DNA of 64,000 nt from Ruegeria marisrubri (GCF_001507595.1 NZ_LQBQ01000001.1:186001-250000), one strand, 5' to 3'. Positions 1 through 8,764 are shown, counted from the stretch's first letter. The notes: generated from the letters alone by a model not told the origin. A program made the numbers and translations.

Positions 1-1
1 G

Positions 2-580
2 GTGCGGTTGTTTGCGGATGTGGGCATCGTCGAGGATTTCGATGACGATGACTATTCCAATGATGCAAGGCTCTCGCTGGAGTTCCGCCAGAACATCTAT
101 GCCGGCGGACGGTTGGCCGCGCAGGTCCGCAGGGCCATGGCGCAGCGTGATGCGTCCCGCGCCAACCTGCTGAACGTTCAGAAGGACATCAGGCAGGGTG
201 TCGCGGATGCCTACGCCAGATTCCAGACTGCAACTGCCAGCCTGACCGCTTCAACAGAGCGGGTGCGCGCCGCGCAGGTCGCCTTTGACGGTATCCGCGA
301 AGAGGCCACTCTGGGCGCACGGACGACGCTGGACGTTCTGATCGCCGAGCAGGATCTGCTGGATGCGAAGCTGTCGGAAGTCGGGTCGCGGACCGAACGT
401 TCACTGTCGGCCTATCAATTGCTGGCGGCACAAGGTTTGTTGACGGCAGAACGGTTGGGTCTGGCGGTTCAGATCTATGATCCGACGCTGTATTACAACC
501 TGGTCAAGAACGCGCCTGCTCAGCTTAGCAAGCAGAGCCGCGACCTTGATCGCGTTTTGAAAGCTCTGCACAGGGACTGA
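2..580 (+). CDS. tolC: TolC family outer-membrane efflux protein, C-terminal part
   Basis: This is the C-terminal 192 codons of a gene that begins before the window. TolC proteins form the outer-membrane channel of tripartite efflux and type I secretion systems. The visible part has the long amphipathic helices of the second TolC repeat: an alternating Ala/Arg/Glu helical run, then a GARTTLDVLIAEQDL segment typical of the OEP fold, then the short helical end. The true start is not visible. The PopZ-like gene follows 75 bases downstream on the same strand; in other alphaproteobacteria tolC and popZ are also neighbours. Family assignment is secure; the substrate is unknown. Confidence 0.88.
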   Translation: MRLFADVGIVEDFDDDDYSNDARLSLEFRQNIYAGGRLAAQVRRAMAQRDASRANLLNVQKDIRQGVADAYARFQTATASLTASTERVRAAQVAFDGIREEATLGARTTLDVLIAEQDLLDAKLSEVGSRTERSLSAYQLLAAQGLLTAERLGLAVQIYDPTLYYNLVKNAPAQLSKQSRDLDRVLKALHRD

Positions 581-655
581 GACGTCGCTCTGTCTGTTGT
601 GGGAAGGCAATAGTTTGGCTACACTCGATCCCGAGGGCAAGAGCGGTAGAAACTA

Positions 656-1651
656 ATGTCAGATCGAGTCGCAAAATCTGAAATCGAGGACGTTTTGTCC
701 TCGATTCGACGCTTGGTGAGCGAGAAGGGCCACAAGCTGCCGCTGAAGCAGATGGCCACCTCTGTTGCCAAGCCTGATCGTCTGGTTCTGACACCCGCGC
801 TGCGTGTGGGCGAAACTGCCGAAACCGCTGACAAAGAGCCTCCGATGCACGGGGCGGTCGCGCGTGATCCGGAAAAATCCCGCGAACTGGAAGCAGGGAA
901 AACCCCGGGCGCGCCCGCCAACATGGATGCGGAAGCGGCGCCCAAGGAGTCTGGCGGCGCCCAGGCGATGGTTCTGAGCTCGAACCATCTGGTGAAGTCC
1001 GAGAGCGCACCGGCACGGGGTGCGGCGAATGTCGAACCCGAAGTTGCGTCTGCCCCAAAGCCGGTAACTGCCGGCGGGATTGGCAAATCAAGAATCGAAC
1101 CGCTGAAAGAAGAGCTGGCCGACAGTCTGAGTGCCAAGATCGAAGCACTGGAAACGGCGATCGCGCAGACCGAAGACCAATGGGAACCGGACGGCGACAG
1201 CGATGACGCCTATGCGGGAACCCGGGTGCGCAGGATCACTCTGCGCCTGACCGATGAGCCGCCCGAGGTCGCCACGGATCCTGAGGGCGCCGACCAAGAG
1301 GCGCTGAAGCAGGGCGAAGAATCCGGGGCCGGGGCCGAGGATGCGCCGCACGTGGCAGAGGAGGCGGACGCGCCGCAATTCGTGCACATGCCCTCGCCAG
1401 AGGAACGCGCGGCGCCCGCGGGCGCCGATCGCGAAGGCGGTCAGAAAGGTGTGGAAGGCGCACCTGAAACCGGCGAGAATGATCTGGACCTGCAAGAAGC
1501 AGGTCTCGACGAAGAGGCGCTGCGCCTGTTGGTGGCCGATATCGTCCGCGAAGAGTTGCAGGGGGCTCTGGGCGAGCGGATCACGCGCAACGTGCGCAAG
1601 CTCGTCCGCCGCGAGATTCAGATCGCGCTGGCCGCCCGCGACCTGAAATAG
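656..1651 (+). CDS. PopZ-like (DUF2497-type) acidic protein
   Basis: A 331-residue protein with the layout of the polar organising protein PopZ. A short N-terminal helix (residues 10-21, IEDVLSSIRRLV) resembles the PopZ partner-binding helix. A long Pro/Glu/Asp/Ala-rich, probably disordered middle follows (about 70-275). A C-terminal helical block (about 282-331) contains ADIVREELQGALGERI and then a basic VRKLVRREI stretch, like the oligomerisation helices of DUF2497 proteins. It lies just downstream of tolC, as in Caulobacter relatives, which supports orthology. The valS gene often found next in that neighbourhood is absent; convergent cobQ begins 3 bases after the stop. Function as a pole scaffold is inferred; similarity outside the two ends is weak. 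Confidence 0.6.
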   Translation: MSDRVAKSEIEDVLSSIRRLVSEKGHKLPLKQMATSVAKPDRLVLTPALRVGETAETADKEPPMHGAVARDPEKSRELEAGKTPGAPANMDAEAAPKESGGAQAMVLSSNHLVKSESAPARGAANVEPEVASAPKPVTAGGIGKSRIEPLKEELADSLSAKIEALETAIAQTEDQWEPDGDSDDAYAGTRVRRITLRLTDEPPEVATDPEGADQEALKQGEESGAGAEDAPHVAEEADAPQFVHMPSPEERAAPAGADREGGQKGVEGAPETGENDLDLQEAGLDEEALRLLVADIVREELQGALGERITRNVRKLVRREIQIALAARDLK

Positions 1652-1654
1652 CAC

Positions 1655-3112
1655 TCAGCGCCGGCAGGGCTCTTCCGCCAGAGACAGGATCAGGTCCAGA
1701 TCCATGTGCCGTTCGAGGTGATCGGCAAGCGCGTCCAGCGCATTTTCCACGCCATCATCATACGCTGTCGTCGAGGCGACCCCCAGGCTCGCCAGGTAGC
1801 TGGCTCGAAACGGATCCGACGTGAACAGGCCATGCAGATAGCTGCCACGGATGCGCCCGTCTGCGCTTGCCGCGCCCTCGGGGCGTCCGTCGATCTCCAG
1901 CCAGGCGCGCGCGCAGTCGGGGCCTTCGGTGCGGCCCATGTGGATCTCGTAGCCCGACACCGGCTCGCGGCCGGGCAGGGCGGTCGCGTGGCGCAGCGTG
2001 ACCTGCTTTTCACCCGCCATGACCGTCGAGACATCCAGCAGGCCCAGCCCGTCCACCTTGCCGGGTTTTCCGTCCACGCCCTCGGGGTCCGAGATCGTTT
2101 TCCCAAGCATCTGGTAACCACCGCACAGGCCCAGAACGTGCCCGCCGCGTCGCACATGGGCATAGAGGTCGATATCCCAGCCCTGCGCCCGGAAAAAGGT
2201 CAGATCCCCGATGGTGGACTTGCTGCCCGGCAGCAGGACCAGATCCGCGTCGCCCGGCAGGGGACGTCCGGCGGCAACGATCTCGACGCTGATACCGGGT
2301 TCGGCGGCCAGCGGGTCGAGGTCGTCGAAATTCGCCATCCGTTCCAGTTGCGGCACGACGACCTTGCATGCACCGCCGGTATGCGAGCGAATGTCCATCA
2401 TGTCCTCGGCGGGCAGCTTCCACGCGTCGTTGAACCACGGCACGACGCCAAGGCAGGGCCAGCCGGTGCGCAAGGCGATGTCGTCGCGGCCTTCGTCGAA
2501 CAGGGACACGTCGCCCTTGAAGCGGTTGATGGCAAAGCCGCGAATGCGGGCGAGGTCGGCGGGGTCCAATACGGCCTGCGTTCCGACGATCTGCGCGATG
2601 ACGCCGCCGCGATGAATGTCACCGACCAGAACCACCGGCACACCCGCCGCGCAGGCAAAGCCCATATTCGCGATGTCGCCCTTGCGCAGATTGGTCTCGG
2701 CCGGGCTGCCCGCGCCTTCGACCAGCACCAGATCGGCATCCGCGCAAAGCCGGTCGAAGCTTTCCAGCGCCGCGCCCAGGAGTTTCGATTTGTCCTTGCG
2801 GTAGTCGCCGGCCCTCATCGTGCCAGCGCGGTGGCCTTGAACGATGATCTGCGCGCCGGTGTCGGTTTCGGGCTTGAGCAGGATCGGGTTCATGTCGGTA
2901 TGACTCGGGCGTCTGGCGGCCCGCGCCTGCAGCGCCTGCGCACGTCCGATCTCGCCGCCGTTTTCCGTCACGGCGGCGTTGTTCGACATGTTCTGCGGCT
3001 TGAACGGGGCAACCCGCAGGCCGCGCCGCGTGTAGGCGCGCGCAAGCCCTGCGACCAGAATCGATTTTCCGACATTGCTGCCGGTGCCCTGAATCATGAT
3101 GGCGCGCGCCAT
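1655..3112 (-). CDS. cobQ: Cobyric acid synthase
   Basis: A 485-residue enzyme of cobalamin synthesis that uses glutamine and ATP to amidate four carboxyl groups of adenosylcobyrinic a,c-diamide. The N-terminal P-loop-like GTGSNVGKS (residues 9-17) with FKPQNMSNN belongs to the dethiobiotin-synthetase-like ATPase domain. A class-I glutamine amidotransferase domain follows, with its nucleophile cysteine in GLCGGYQM around residue 330. I chose the ATG at 3112 because an AGGAGGA ribosome-binding site lies just upstream and the protein then starts MARAIMIQG as in other CobQ proteins; longer starts add an unrelated tail. No other cob gene and no full cobalamin riboswitch is visible nearby. Full length and secure. 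Confidence 0.96.
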   Translation of the reverse strand: MARAIMIQGTGSNVGKSILVAGLARAYTRRGLRVAPFKPQNMSNNAAVTENGGEIGRAQALQARAARRPSHTDMNPILLKPETDTGAQIIVQGHRAGTMRAGDYRKDKSKLLGAALESFDRLCADADLVLVEGAGSPAETNLRKGDIANMGFACAAGVPVVLVGDIHRGGVIAQIVGTQAVLDPADLARIRGFAINRFKGDVSLFDEGRDDIALRTGWPCLGVVPWFNDAWKLPAEDMMDIRSHTGGACKVVVPQLERMANFDDLDPLAAEPGISVEIVAAGRPLPGDADLVLLPGSKSTIGDLTFFRAQGWDIDLYAHVRRGGHVLGLCGGYQMLGKTISDPEGVDGKPGKVDGLGLLDVSTVMAGEKQVTLRHATALPGREPVSGYEIHMGRTEGPDCARAWLEIDGRPEGAASADGRIRGSYLHGLFTSDPFRASYLASLGVASTTAYDDGVENALDALADHLERHMDLDLILSLAEEPCRR

Positions 3113-3233
3113 GGACTTCCTCCTGCTTTCGCGCGCAGATGACCCGATTTGCACTTGGATGGAAAGTCCCCGACGGTCCGATTTGATCGCGAAACCGACA
3201 TGGAACGGGCCATTGCAACGTCATGCGGGCAAC

Positions 3234-3269
3234 AAAAAAAGCGCGCCGCCAAACGGGACGCGCCTTTTT
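3234..3269 (-). terminator. Rho-independent terminator after the DUF6280 gene
   Basis: Read on the minus strand, an A-rich arm followed by GGCGCG pairs with CGCGC and a run of seven T. It lies 19 bases past the stop of the DUF6280-like gene and separates it from cobQ. Confidence 0.7.
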
Positions 3270-3287
3270 CAGAGGTTGGAAACGGTG

Positions 3288-3608
3288 TCAGGCCGCTTCG
3301 GCCTGCTGCGCAGCGTTGCGGCGCTCGCTTTCCTCGCGCGACAGCGCAACCGAGGTCCGCACACCGCGGCCCACGAATTCCATCAGGCCCTGAACGACAC
3401 GCTCGTTCGGGTCGATACCGGCACAGGTCAGCACTTCGCGGCCGTCGCGCGAGCGTGCCCAACGGGCGATCTGTTCGGGGCCGTTGCCGTATTTCTTGTC
3501 ATCGGCAATGGCGTCATCCAGCGCGGCCAGTACGACAGCCGCAAAAAGCTTACGAGCGCGGTTGCCCTGCTCGTTGTTATAGGCGGTGCCGTCAACGAAA
3601 TCTCTCAT
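3288..3608 (-). CDS. Conserved DUF6280-like small protein
   Basis: A 106-residue soluble protein of unknown function starting MRDFVDGTAYNNEQGN. I recognise it as a conserved roseobacter/Rhodobacter family (DUF6280-like). It is helical, with no signal peptide or membrane segment; the N-terminal half is neutral and the end is Arg/Glu-rich. The ATG at 3608 was chosen because AAGGAAG lies 7 bases upstream and conservation begins here; the frame stays open further upstream but encodes nothing family-like. The gene is divergent from efp across 219 bases and ends in its own terminator, so it is probably monocistronic. Confidence 0.72.
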   Translation of the reverse strand: MRDFVDGTAYNNEQGNRARKLFAAVVLAALDDAIADDKKYGNGPEQIARWARSRDGREVLTCAGIDPNERVVQGLMEFVGRGVRTSVALSREESERRNAAQQAEAA

Positions 3609-3827
3609 CTCGTCTTCCTTGTTTTTCTTGCTCTTGCAATTTTCGGCGTGGCGGTCCTTATGACCGATATGGCGCGATTCGGATACACCTAATTTGCATA
3701 TTTGCGTTGCGTCAGGTGCATAGCTTTCTGCGATTGCAGCACTAGGTGTCGTTGTCTTGCCAGGTTCGGTCCCGCCAGATATAGGGTCGCCGAACGGTGC
3801 ATCAACCCAGTGTGAAGGAATAATGTC

Positions 3828-4391
3828 ATGCCCAAGATCAATGGGAACGAAATCCGCCCAGGCAATGTTCTGGAGCACAATGGCGGTCTTTGGGCTGCAG
3901 TGAAGGTGGAACATGTGAAGCCGGGCAAGGGCGGAGCGTTTGCGCAGGTCGAACTGCGCAACCTGCGCAACGGCACCAAGCTGAACGAACGTTTCCGTTC
4001 GGCCGACAAGGTCGAGCGTGTGCGGCTGGAGCAAAAAGACCAGCAATTCCTGTATGAAAGCGACGGAATGCTGGTGTTCATGGACACCGAAACCTACGAA
4101 CAGATTGAATTGCCGGCAGAATTGCTGGGCGATCGTCGGCCCTTTTTGCAGGATGGCATGACCATCGTGGTCGAGTTCTATGAAAACGAGGCGCTGAACG
4201 CGACGCTGCCGCAGAAGGTGACCTGCAAGGTGGTCGAGACTGAGCCGGTGGTCAAAGGGCAGACCGCGGCCAACTCGTTCAAGCCGGCGATCCTGGACAA
4301 CGGCGTCAAGATCATGGTTCCGCCCTTCATCGCGCAGGACGAGATGGTCGTGGTGAACACCGAAACCATGGAATATGCCGAGCGCGCGTGA
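3828..4391 (+). CDS. efp: Elongation factor P
   Basis: A full-length EF-P of 187 residues, the translation factor that enters the ribosomal E-site and relieves stalling at polyproline. It has the KOW-like N-terminal domain and two OB domains. The modification loop reads KPGKGGAFA, with Lys34 at the tip, the position that EpmA-type enzymes beta-lysylate in gammaproteobacteria. No epmA or epmB homologue lies in the window, so modification here is unknown. The ATG has AAGGAATA just upstream. The gene is monocistronic with a hairpin terminator behind it. Confidence 0.97.
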   Translation: MPKINGNEIRPGNVLEHNGGLWAAVKVEHVKPGKGGAFAQVELRNLRNGTKLNERFRSADKVERVRLEQKDQQFLYESDGMLVFMDTETYEQIELPAELLGDRRPFLQDGMTIVVEFYENEALNATLPQKVTCKVVETEPVVKGQTAANSFKPAILDNGVKIMVPPFIAQDEMVVVNTETMEYAERA

Positions 4392-4433
4392 CGTGACGTC
4401 CTAAGTCGGGCGCAGCTGCCGAAACAGGGAAAT

Positions 4434-4468
4434 GGGCCGTTTTGTACTGGTGCAAAGCGGCCCTTGTT
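4434..4468. terminator. Shared terminator between efp and the convergent ABC gene
   Basis: An 11-bp stem (GGGCCGTTTTG with CAAAGCGGCCC, one G-T wobble) and an 8-base loop lie between the convergent ends of efp and the ABC membrane-domain gene. T-rich bases (TTGTT) follow on the plus strand and ATTT follows on the minus strand, so it may serve both genes. Confidence 0.6.
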
Positions 4469-4487
4469 CCGTTTTGTACAACGGCCT

Positions 4488-5423
4488 TCAGCCCGGCGCC
4501 CGGCGGCGAGCGGGCTGATCGCCGAAGATTTCCAGCAGCAATTCGTACTTGATCCGGTTCGCGCTGACCTGACGGTAGAACGCGATGAGGAAGGCGGTCG
4601 GGCCCTGGATGCGGCCAAGGCCGCTGGTCGCCGCCACGACCGTGCCGACATCCGTCTTGCCGTTCAGAACCAGCCACCCGCCCAGCATCAGGACGCCGAC
4701 CGTGCCGGCCCCGTTGATGGTGCTGAGAAGAAACTTGGCGGACAGTTTCCAGATGAACATGCGGCGGCGGGTTTCATAGATCTCGTCGAACTTTGCGTTG
4801 ACCGCCTCGGTCACGGCTTCGATGTCCTGCATCGCCAGTTCATCCGTGGCCGAGCGCAGCACGCGGACGCGCTCGGCGATGAACACGTTGACCTTGCGCT
4901 GTGACACCAGAACGATGACGATCTGTGGCACGATCATCGAAATCGCGATCAGGCCCAGCCCCGGCTGGGTCGCCGAGATGTAGCCGATCACGCTGATGAG
5001 CGTTCCGATCTGCACGACCGGATCGGAGAAGGCGCCGCCGGCGAATTTTCCCAACTCTTCGGCCTCGGCCGATACGGCGGTCGTCAGGGTGCCTCGGCGG
5101 ACATCCTGGCCTTGCTCGTCCACCTCGACGGCGCGGGTCAGCAATCTGCTGCGGATCATGCGAATGACGTCTTCGCCCAGGGTTCCGGCGCGGAAGCCCA
5201 GAAGCCATTTCAGAAACAGGCTCAGCAGGATGACAGCCATCATTCCGCCGCCCAGGGCAAAGAGATAGTCCTTGTCCAACTCCTCTTCGGTGAGCAGGTT
5301 GATGATGTCGCGCTGGAATTCCAGTGGAACCGCGGCGAGGGCCGCAATGGCCAGCGACAGAAGGATCAGGATGATCTGGCGCCCGGAACTGACGCGCCAG
5401 ATTGCGGCATAAAGCTGAAACAT
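4488..5423 (-). CDS. ABC transporter type-1 membrane domain without ATPase
   Basis: A 311-residue integral membrane protein with about six hydrophobic segments (roughly 17-37, 54-75, 135-155, 157-178, 235-255 and 265-285) and the ABC type-1 exporter layout, including a charged cytoplasmic loop before segment 3 (RSRLLTRAVEVDEQGQD). It stops where a fused nucleotide-binding domain would begin: no Walker A, Walker B or signature motif follows, and none is coded in the neighbouring genes. An efflux adaptor lies 104 bases upstream on the same strand. A recent truncation seems less likely than a family without ATPase, because the C-terminus ends cleanly before a terminator. Substrate unknown. Confidence 0.72.
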   Translation of the reverse strand: MFQLYAAIWRVSSGRQIILILLSLAIAALAAVPLEFQRDIINLLTEEELDKDYLFALGGGMMAVILLSLFLKWLLGFRAGTLGEDVIRMIRSRLLTRAVEVDEQGQDVRRGTLTTAVSAEAEELGKFAGGAFSDPVVQIGTLISVIGYISATQPGLGLIAISMIVPQIVIVLVSQRKVNVFIAERVRVLRSATDELAMQDIEAVTEAVNAKFDEIYETRRRMFIWKLSAKFLLSTINGAGTVGVLMLGGWLVLNGKTDVGTVVAATSGLGRIQGPTAFLIAFYRQVSANRIKYELLLEIFGDQPARRRAPG

Positions 5424-5527
5424 TACGGCCCCGTCACTGGTTTAGCAGAAGCCTTGCGCGGAGAAGGGGGCAAGGCAATCACAAAAATGGATTTCACATC
5501 CGGTCCCGTGCCGCCCGGGTCACAGGG

Positions 5528-6340
5528 TCAGGGGCTGCGCAGGCGAGGGTGGACGGTAATCCGCATCCCGGGGCGCAGAAGTTCGTTGGGATTGTCGACC
5601 CGGGCGCGAACCGTCAGAGTTCCGGTTTCCGCGTCCACCTCGGCCGACACGTTTGTCGGGCGCGCCGGCAGGGGGTAAACCCAGTCCTCCGATATCCGGA
5701 GTTGCAATTCGACGCTTTCCAGAAGGCTCTCGGGAAAGCGCATGTCCTCAAGGTTCAACTCGTCCAGCCGCTGAACATAGGGGATCTCGTAGCTGAGCCC
5801 GATGGGATCAAGCTGCACGATCTCGGCCAGCGGGTCGCGGCCTTTCTTGACATACTCTCCGACGCTTACCATCGGTGCGCCGATCACGCCGGAAATCGGT
5901 GCGTGGATCCGGGTTCTCTCCATGTTCAGTTCCGCGGCGCGCAGCTTGGCCTGGGTTTCGGCCCGCACCGCATCGGCAAAGGCCTGCGCCACCTCGGCCT
6001 TAAGCAACTGCACCCCGGTCGCCGATCCGCGTGACTCCAGGTGCTTCAGCCGCTCGTAGTCCGAGCGGGCCGAGGTCAGCGTGGCCTCGGCCCGCAGCAC
6101 GTTGGCCCGTTCGGTCGCCAGCGCCAGTTCGAAATCGGTCGCATCCAGCGTGAACAGCAGATCGCCCTCGCGCACCCTCTGGCCCGGCTCGAAATGGATG
6201 CCGATCACGGTGCTGGCGATGGCGTTGGAGACGGCGGCCTTGTTGAGCGCCTCGATCCGGCCCGAAAACACAGGGGCATCCTGCGCCCGGAGCGGGGGCG
6301 CGACCAGGGTCAGAAACAGGAAAACGACAATGCGCAACAT
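5528..6340 (-). CDS. Periplasmic efflux adaptor (MFP/HlyD family)
   Basis: A 270-residue periplasmic adaptor of the RND/MFP family. It has a signal peptide (about residues 1-19, MLRIVVFLFLTLVAPPLRA), a biotinyl-lipoyl half, a short coiled-coil hairpin (about 65-135), the returning lipoyl strand (RIHAPISGVIG) and a beta-barrel domain ending ELLRPGMRITVHPRL. The ATG at 6340 was chosen because the signal peptide begins there; a longer reading frame exists but is not protein-like. Adaptors normally join an inner-membrane pump to TolC. Here the next gene downstream is an ATPase-less ABC membrane domain, so its pump is uncertain. Confidence 0.82.
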   Translation of the reverse strand: MLRIVVFLFLTLVAPPLRAQDAPVFSGRIEALNKAAVSNAIASTVIGIHFEPGQRVREGDLLFTLDATDFELALATERANVLRAEATLTSARSDYERLKHLESRGSATGVQLLKAEVAQAFADAVRAETQAKLRAAELNMERTRIHAPISGVIGAPMVSVGEYVKKGRDPLAEIVQLDPIGLSYEIPYVQRLDELNLEDMRFPESLLESVELQLRISEDWVYPLPARPTNVSAEVDAETGTLTVRARVDNPNELLRPGMRITVHPRLRSP

Positions 6341-6374
6341 GATGACCCAATGCTCGGGTCCGGCGCGCGCAAAG

Positions 6375-7112
6375 TCAATTCCCGGCGGACACCTTGGCGT
6401 CGCCGGCAACCATGTCCTCGCCCGCGCGGTCAAAGCGCAGATAGGCGATGCCCCGCCCGCCATGCTGGGTATAGAGCACGCCCGCGGGTTTGCCGCCCGA
6501 GGTGATCTGGGTGCCGACGGGGGCCTCGCCCTCGACGGTGACGCGGCGCAGGCCCTTGCGTAGCTCGGTCTTGTGCTTCATCCGCGCGGTGACTTCCTGA
6601 CCGACATAGCAGCCTTTCTTGAAGTCCACGCCGTTCAGGGCCTCGAAGCCCGATTCCAGGATGTAGCTGTCGGGTGTCAGCTCGATGCCGGTTTCGGGGA
6701 TGCAATGGGCGACGCGGATCGCGTCCCAGTCGGTGCCGTCGTCGCTTTCGGGTTCCGGCGAGTAGCGGCGCCAGCCCAGTTCGGGGTGGCGCGGGTCGGG
6801 CAGGGCGCCGTCGGGGGCGGGGCCGGTGCCGCGTTGCAGGTGCAGCCCGCTGTCCGCGATCGTCACGTCGGCGCGCAGCTTGTACATGCTCAGCCGTTTG
6901 ATCAGGGTATCGGCCAGGCCTTCGGCCACGTCCAGCAGCACCGAGTCGCCGTCGCGCAGCAGGAAGAAATCCGCGATATACTTGCCCTGCGGCGTCAGCA
7001 GGGCGGCATAGACAAGGCCCTGATCCAGACGCTTGACGTCATTGGTCACAAGCCCCTGCAGAAAGCTTTCGGTATCCTTGCCGGACAGTCGCAGAACGCG
7101 GCGGGTGGGCAT
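6375..7112 (-). CDS. ygfZ: Folate-binding Fe-S cluster protein YgfZ
   Basis: A 245-residue YgfZ/CAF17 protein, a tetrahydrofolate-dependent factor needed for maintenance of certain Fe-S enzymes, related to the aminomethyltransferase GcvT. The family signature KGCYVGQE sits at residues 166-173 with the conserved Cys168. The N-terminal part (VLRLSGKDTESFLQGLVTND) matches the GcvT-like domain. GAGGACCAC precedes the ATG at 7112. It is 34 bases upstream of the efflux adaptor gene on the same strand and could be co-transcribed with it, but no functional link is evident. Confidence 0.93.
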   Translation of the reverse strand: MPTRRVLRLSGKDTESFLQGLVTNDVKRLDQGLVYAALLTPQGKYIADFFLLRDGDSVLLDVAEGLADTLIKRLSMYKLRADVTIADSGLHLQRGTGPAPDGALPDPRHPELGWRRYSPEPESDDGTDWDAIRVAHCIPETGIELTPDSYILESGFEALNGVDFKKGCYVGQEVTARMKHKTELRKGLRRVTVEGEAPVGTQITSGGKPAGVLYTQHGGRGIAYLRFDRAGEDMVAGDAKVSAGN

Positions 7113-7184
7113 TTCGTGGTCCTCGTCAATTCACCTGGCACCGTGATATAGGAGATCGTACAGGCAAGACCAGAGGTGAGATAG

Positions 7185-7862
7185 GTGCCCGCCCCGATCA
7201 GCATCGTCATCCCGACCCTGAACGCGGGCGACAGCCTGCCCGAGACGCTGGCCGCGCTGTTCGAGGGGCTGCAGGCGGGGCTGATCCGGGAACTGGTGCT
7301 CAGCGATGGCGGCTCGGCCGATCACACGATGAAGATCGCCGAGGAGGCGGGGGCGGTTGTCGTCTTTGGCCCGGCCTCGCGCGGGGGGCAGCTGCGGCGC
7401 GGCTGTGCCGAGGCAAAGGGCGATTGGCTGCTGGTGCTGCATGCCGACACGGTGCTGGAGCCGGGCTGGAGCGAGGCGGTGGCGGCGCATCTCGAGGCCG
7501 GGCAGCAGCCGGCGGCGTTCCGGCTTGGGTTCCGCGCCTCGGGCTTCTGGCCCGGCTGGGTCGCGGGCTGGGCCAACCTGCGCAGCCGGCTGTTCGGGCT
7601 GCCCTATGGCGATCAGGGCCTGCTGGTGCCGCGCGCCGTCTATGACGCGGCCGGAGGCTATCCCGACATACCGTTGATGGAGGACGTGGCGCTGGTGCGC
7701 GCCCTGCCGCGGGTGGCGCTGCTGCGGCCGCGTGCGCTTACGAGTGCCGATCGCTATCTGCGGGCGGGCTGGCTGCGGCGGGGGGCTCGGAATCTGTGGA
7801 CTCTGCTGCGGTATCTTCTGGGGGCCGATCCGGAACGGCTGGCGCGGGACTATCGGCGCTGA
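7185..7862 (+). CDS. Family 2 glycosyltransferase
   Basis: A 225-residue GT-A glycosyltransferase. Family-2 hallmarks are IVIPTLNAGDSL at the N-terminus, DGGSADHT (41-48) for nucleotide binding, and HADT (86-89) at the DxD metal-binding position. It resembles the short TIGR04283-type GT2 proteins. It starts with GTG at 7185, preceded by AGAGGTGAG. No membrane anchor apart from a hydrophobic patch near 105-125. The last 125 bases overlap the convergent membrane-protein gene. Donor and acceptor cannot be told from the sequence. Confidence 0.85.
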   Translation: MPAPISIVIPTLNAGDSLPETLAALFEGLQAGLIRELVLSDGGSADHTMKIAEEAGAVVVFGPASRGGQLRRGCAEAKGDWLLVLHADTVLEPGWSEAVAAHLEAGQQPAAFRLGFRASGFWPGWVAGWANLRSRLFGLPYGDQGLLVPRAVYDAAGGYPDIPLMEDVALVRALPRVALLRPRALTSADRYLRAGWLRRGARNLWTLLRYLLGADPERLARDYRR

Positions 7863-8625
7863 GGCTGTTGCGCAGTTCGACCAGCGACCGGCCCAGCCGG
7901 AAGGGCGCGGCAAAGCTGACGAGGCAGAGCGCGAGCACCTGATAGGCCAGGATCCGGGCATTGGCCTGGAGATATTCCCACTCGGTCTTGAGCTTGCCGA
8001 CCTGTTCGATCAGGTCGTCATAGCTCTGGGCGAGGATCAGGTAGTCGCCGGCGATGGCGGCCACCTTGCGGCGCATGTTGTCGATGGCGGCCTGCGTCTT
8101 GGCGTCGAGCGTGGTGAAGACGAGGAACTGCTCGATCTCGAAGGCGTCCGCCCGGGCGGCCATCTTGCGCATCTCCTGCTCGCTTTCGCGGTCGCGCCCG
8201 CCGAACAGGAAACGCAGGCCCTGCAGCGGCGCGACCTCGCCGGTGACGGCGATGAACAGGGGCAGGTCGGCATTGCTGGCGGTCGAGGCCGAGAGGAACT
8301 CGACCTTTTCGCACAGCACGGCGGTGTCGGGGTCATAGGCCGGGTCGCAGAAGCGCAGCCGGAACCGCGCGGCGTCGCGGTCAAAGGCCTTGGTGGCGGC
8401 ATAGGCCAGGTCGATCTGCCGGTCGAGCCGCGAGCTGTCGGTGGTGTAGAGCCCCGCGATGATCGCCACCAGCGCGCCGACGCCGCCCAGCACGACCCAG
8501 ACGAGATCGGCCAGTTTCCACGCCGGATTGTCGGCGGGGAGGCGGAAGAGAAAGGCGGTGCCGATGCAGCCCGCCGCGAAGAACAGCAGGATCAGCGGAA
8601 GCTGGTGGTCGGCGATGAAACTCAT
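7738..8625 (-). CDS. Unknown membrane protein with disordered tail
   Basis: A 295-residue protein I do not recognise. There are hydrophobic segments near 10-27 and 41-60, then a long soluble helical region (about 65-225), a third membrane segment around 228-245 (ILAYQVLALCLVSFAAPF) and a Pro/Ser/Asp/Glu-rich tail (255-295). The tail is coded by the strand opposite the end of the glycosyltransferase gene and is probably an unconstrained extension into that gene. Codon positions behave like a real gene over the conserved part, and the family looks conserved in Rhodobacteraceae. Function unknown. Confidence 0.68.
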   Translation of the reverse strand: MSFIADHQLPLILLFFAAGCIGTAFLFRLPADNPAWKLADLVWVVLGGVGALVAIIAGLYTTDSSRLDRQIDLAYAATKAFDRDAARFRLRFCDPAYDPDTAVLCEKVEFLSASTASNADLPLFIAVTGEVAPLQGLRFLFGGRDRESEQEMRKMAARADAFEIEQFLVFTTLDAKTQAAIDNMRRKVAAIAGDYLILAQSYDDLIEQVGKLKTEWEYLQANARILAYQVLALCLVSFAAPFRLGRSLVELRNSLSADSPAPAVPDRPPEDTAAESTDSEPPAAASPPADSDRHS

Positions 8626-8713
8626 GCGGCGAGTCTACGGGGCCGGGGGGCGCAGGCAATGGGGCTCACGAAGATGTAGGGTTGGGTGATTTGGGGGCGG
8701 TTTGTTCATCCTA

Positions 8714-8738
8714 ATGCATGATGCAGAGCATCATGCAT
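8714..8738. repeat. Perfect 10-bp inverted repeat
   Basis: ATGCATGATG and CATCATGCAT are separated by CAGAG: a perfect 10-bp stem with a 5-base loop, in the gap between two minus-strand genes. No T-run follows on either strand, so it does not look like a normal terminator. It may be an operator or a repeat element. Confidence 0.6.
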
Positions 8739-8746
8739 GCGCCCGA

Positions 8747-8764
8747 CCCGCCCCCATGGGCGGG
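8747..8764. repeat. GC-rich intergenic hairpin
   Basis: CCCGCCC and GGGCGGG pair around a CCAT loop, 8 bases after the preceding inverted repeat. Together they fill much of the 272-base gap 8626-8897, which holds no gene I can support. The GC-rich sequence gives way to AT-rich DNA soon after, at about 8800. Confidence 0.5.

Noticed and set aside
3113-3287. Cobalamin riboswitch before cobQ
   Set aside because: Only 175 bases are available, part of which is the neighbour's terminator, and I could not find a convincing B12 box or the multi-helix core.
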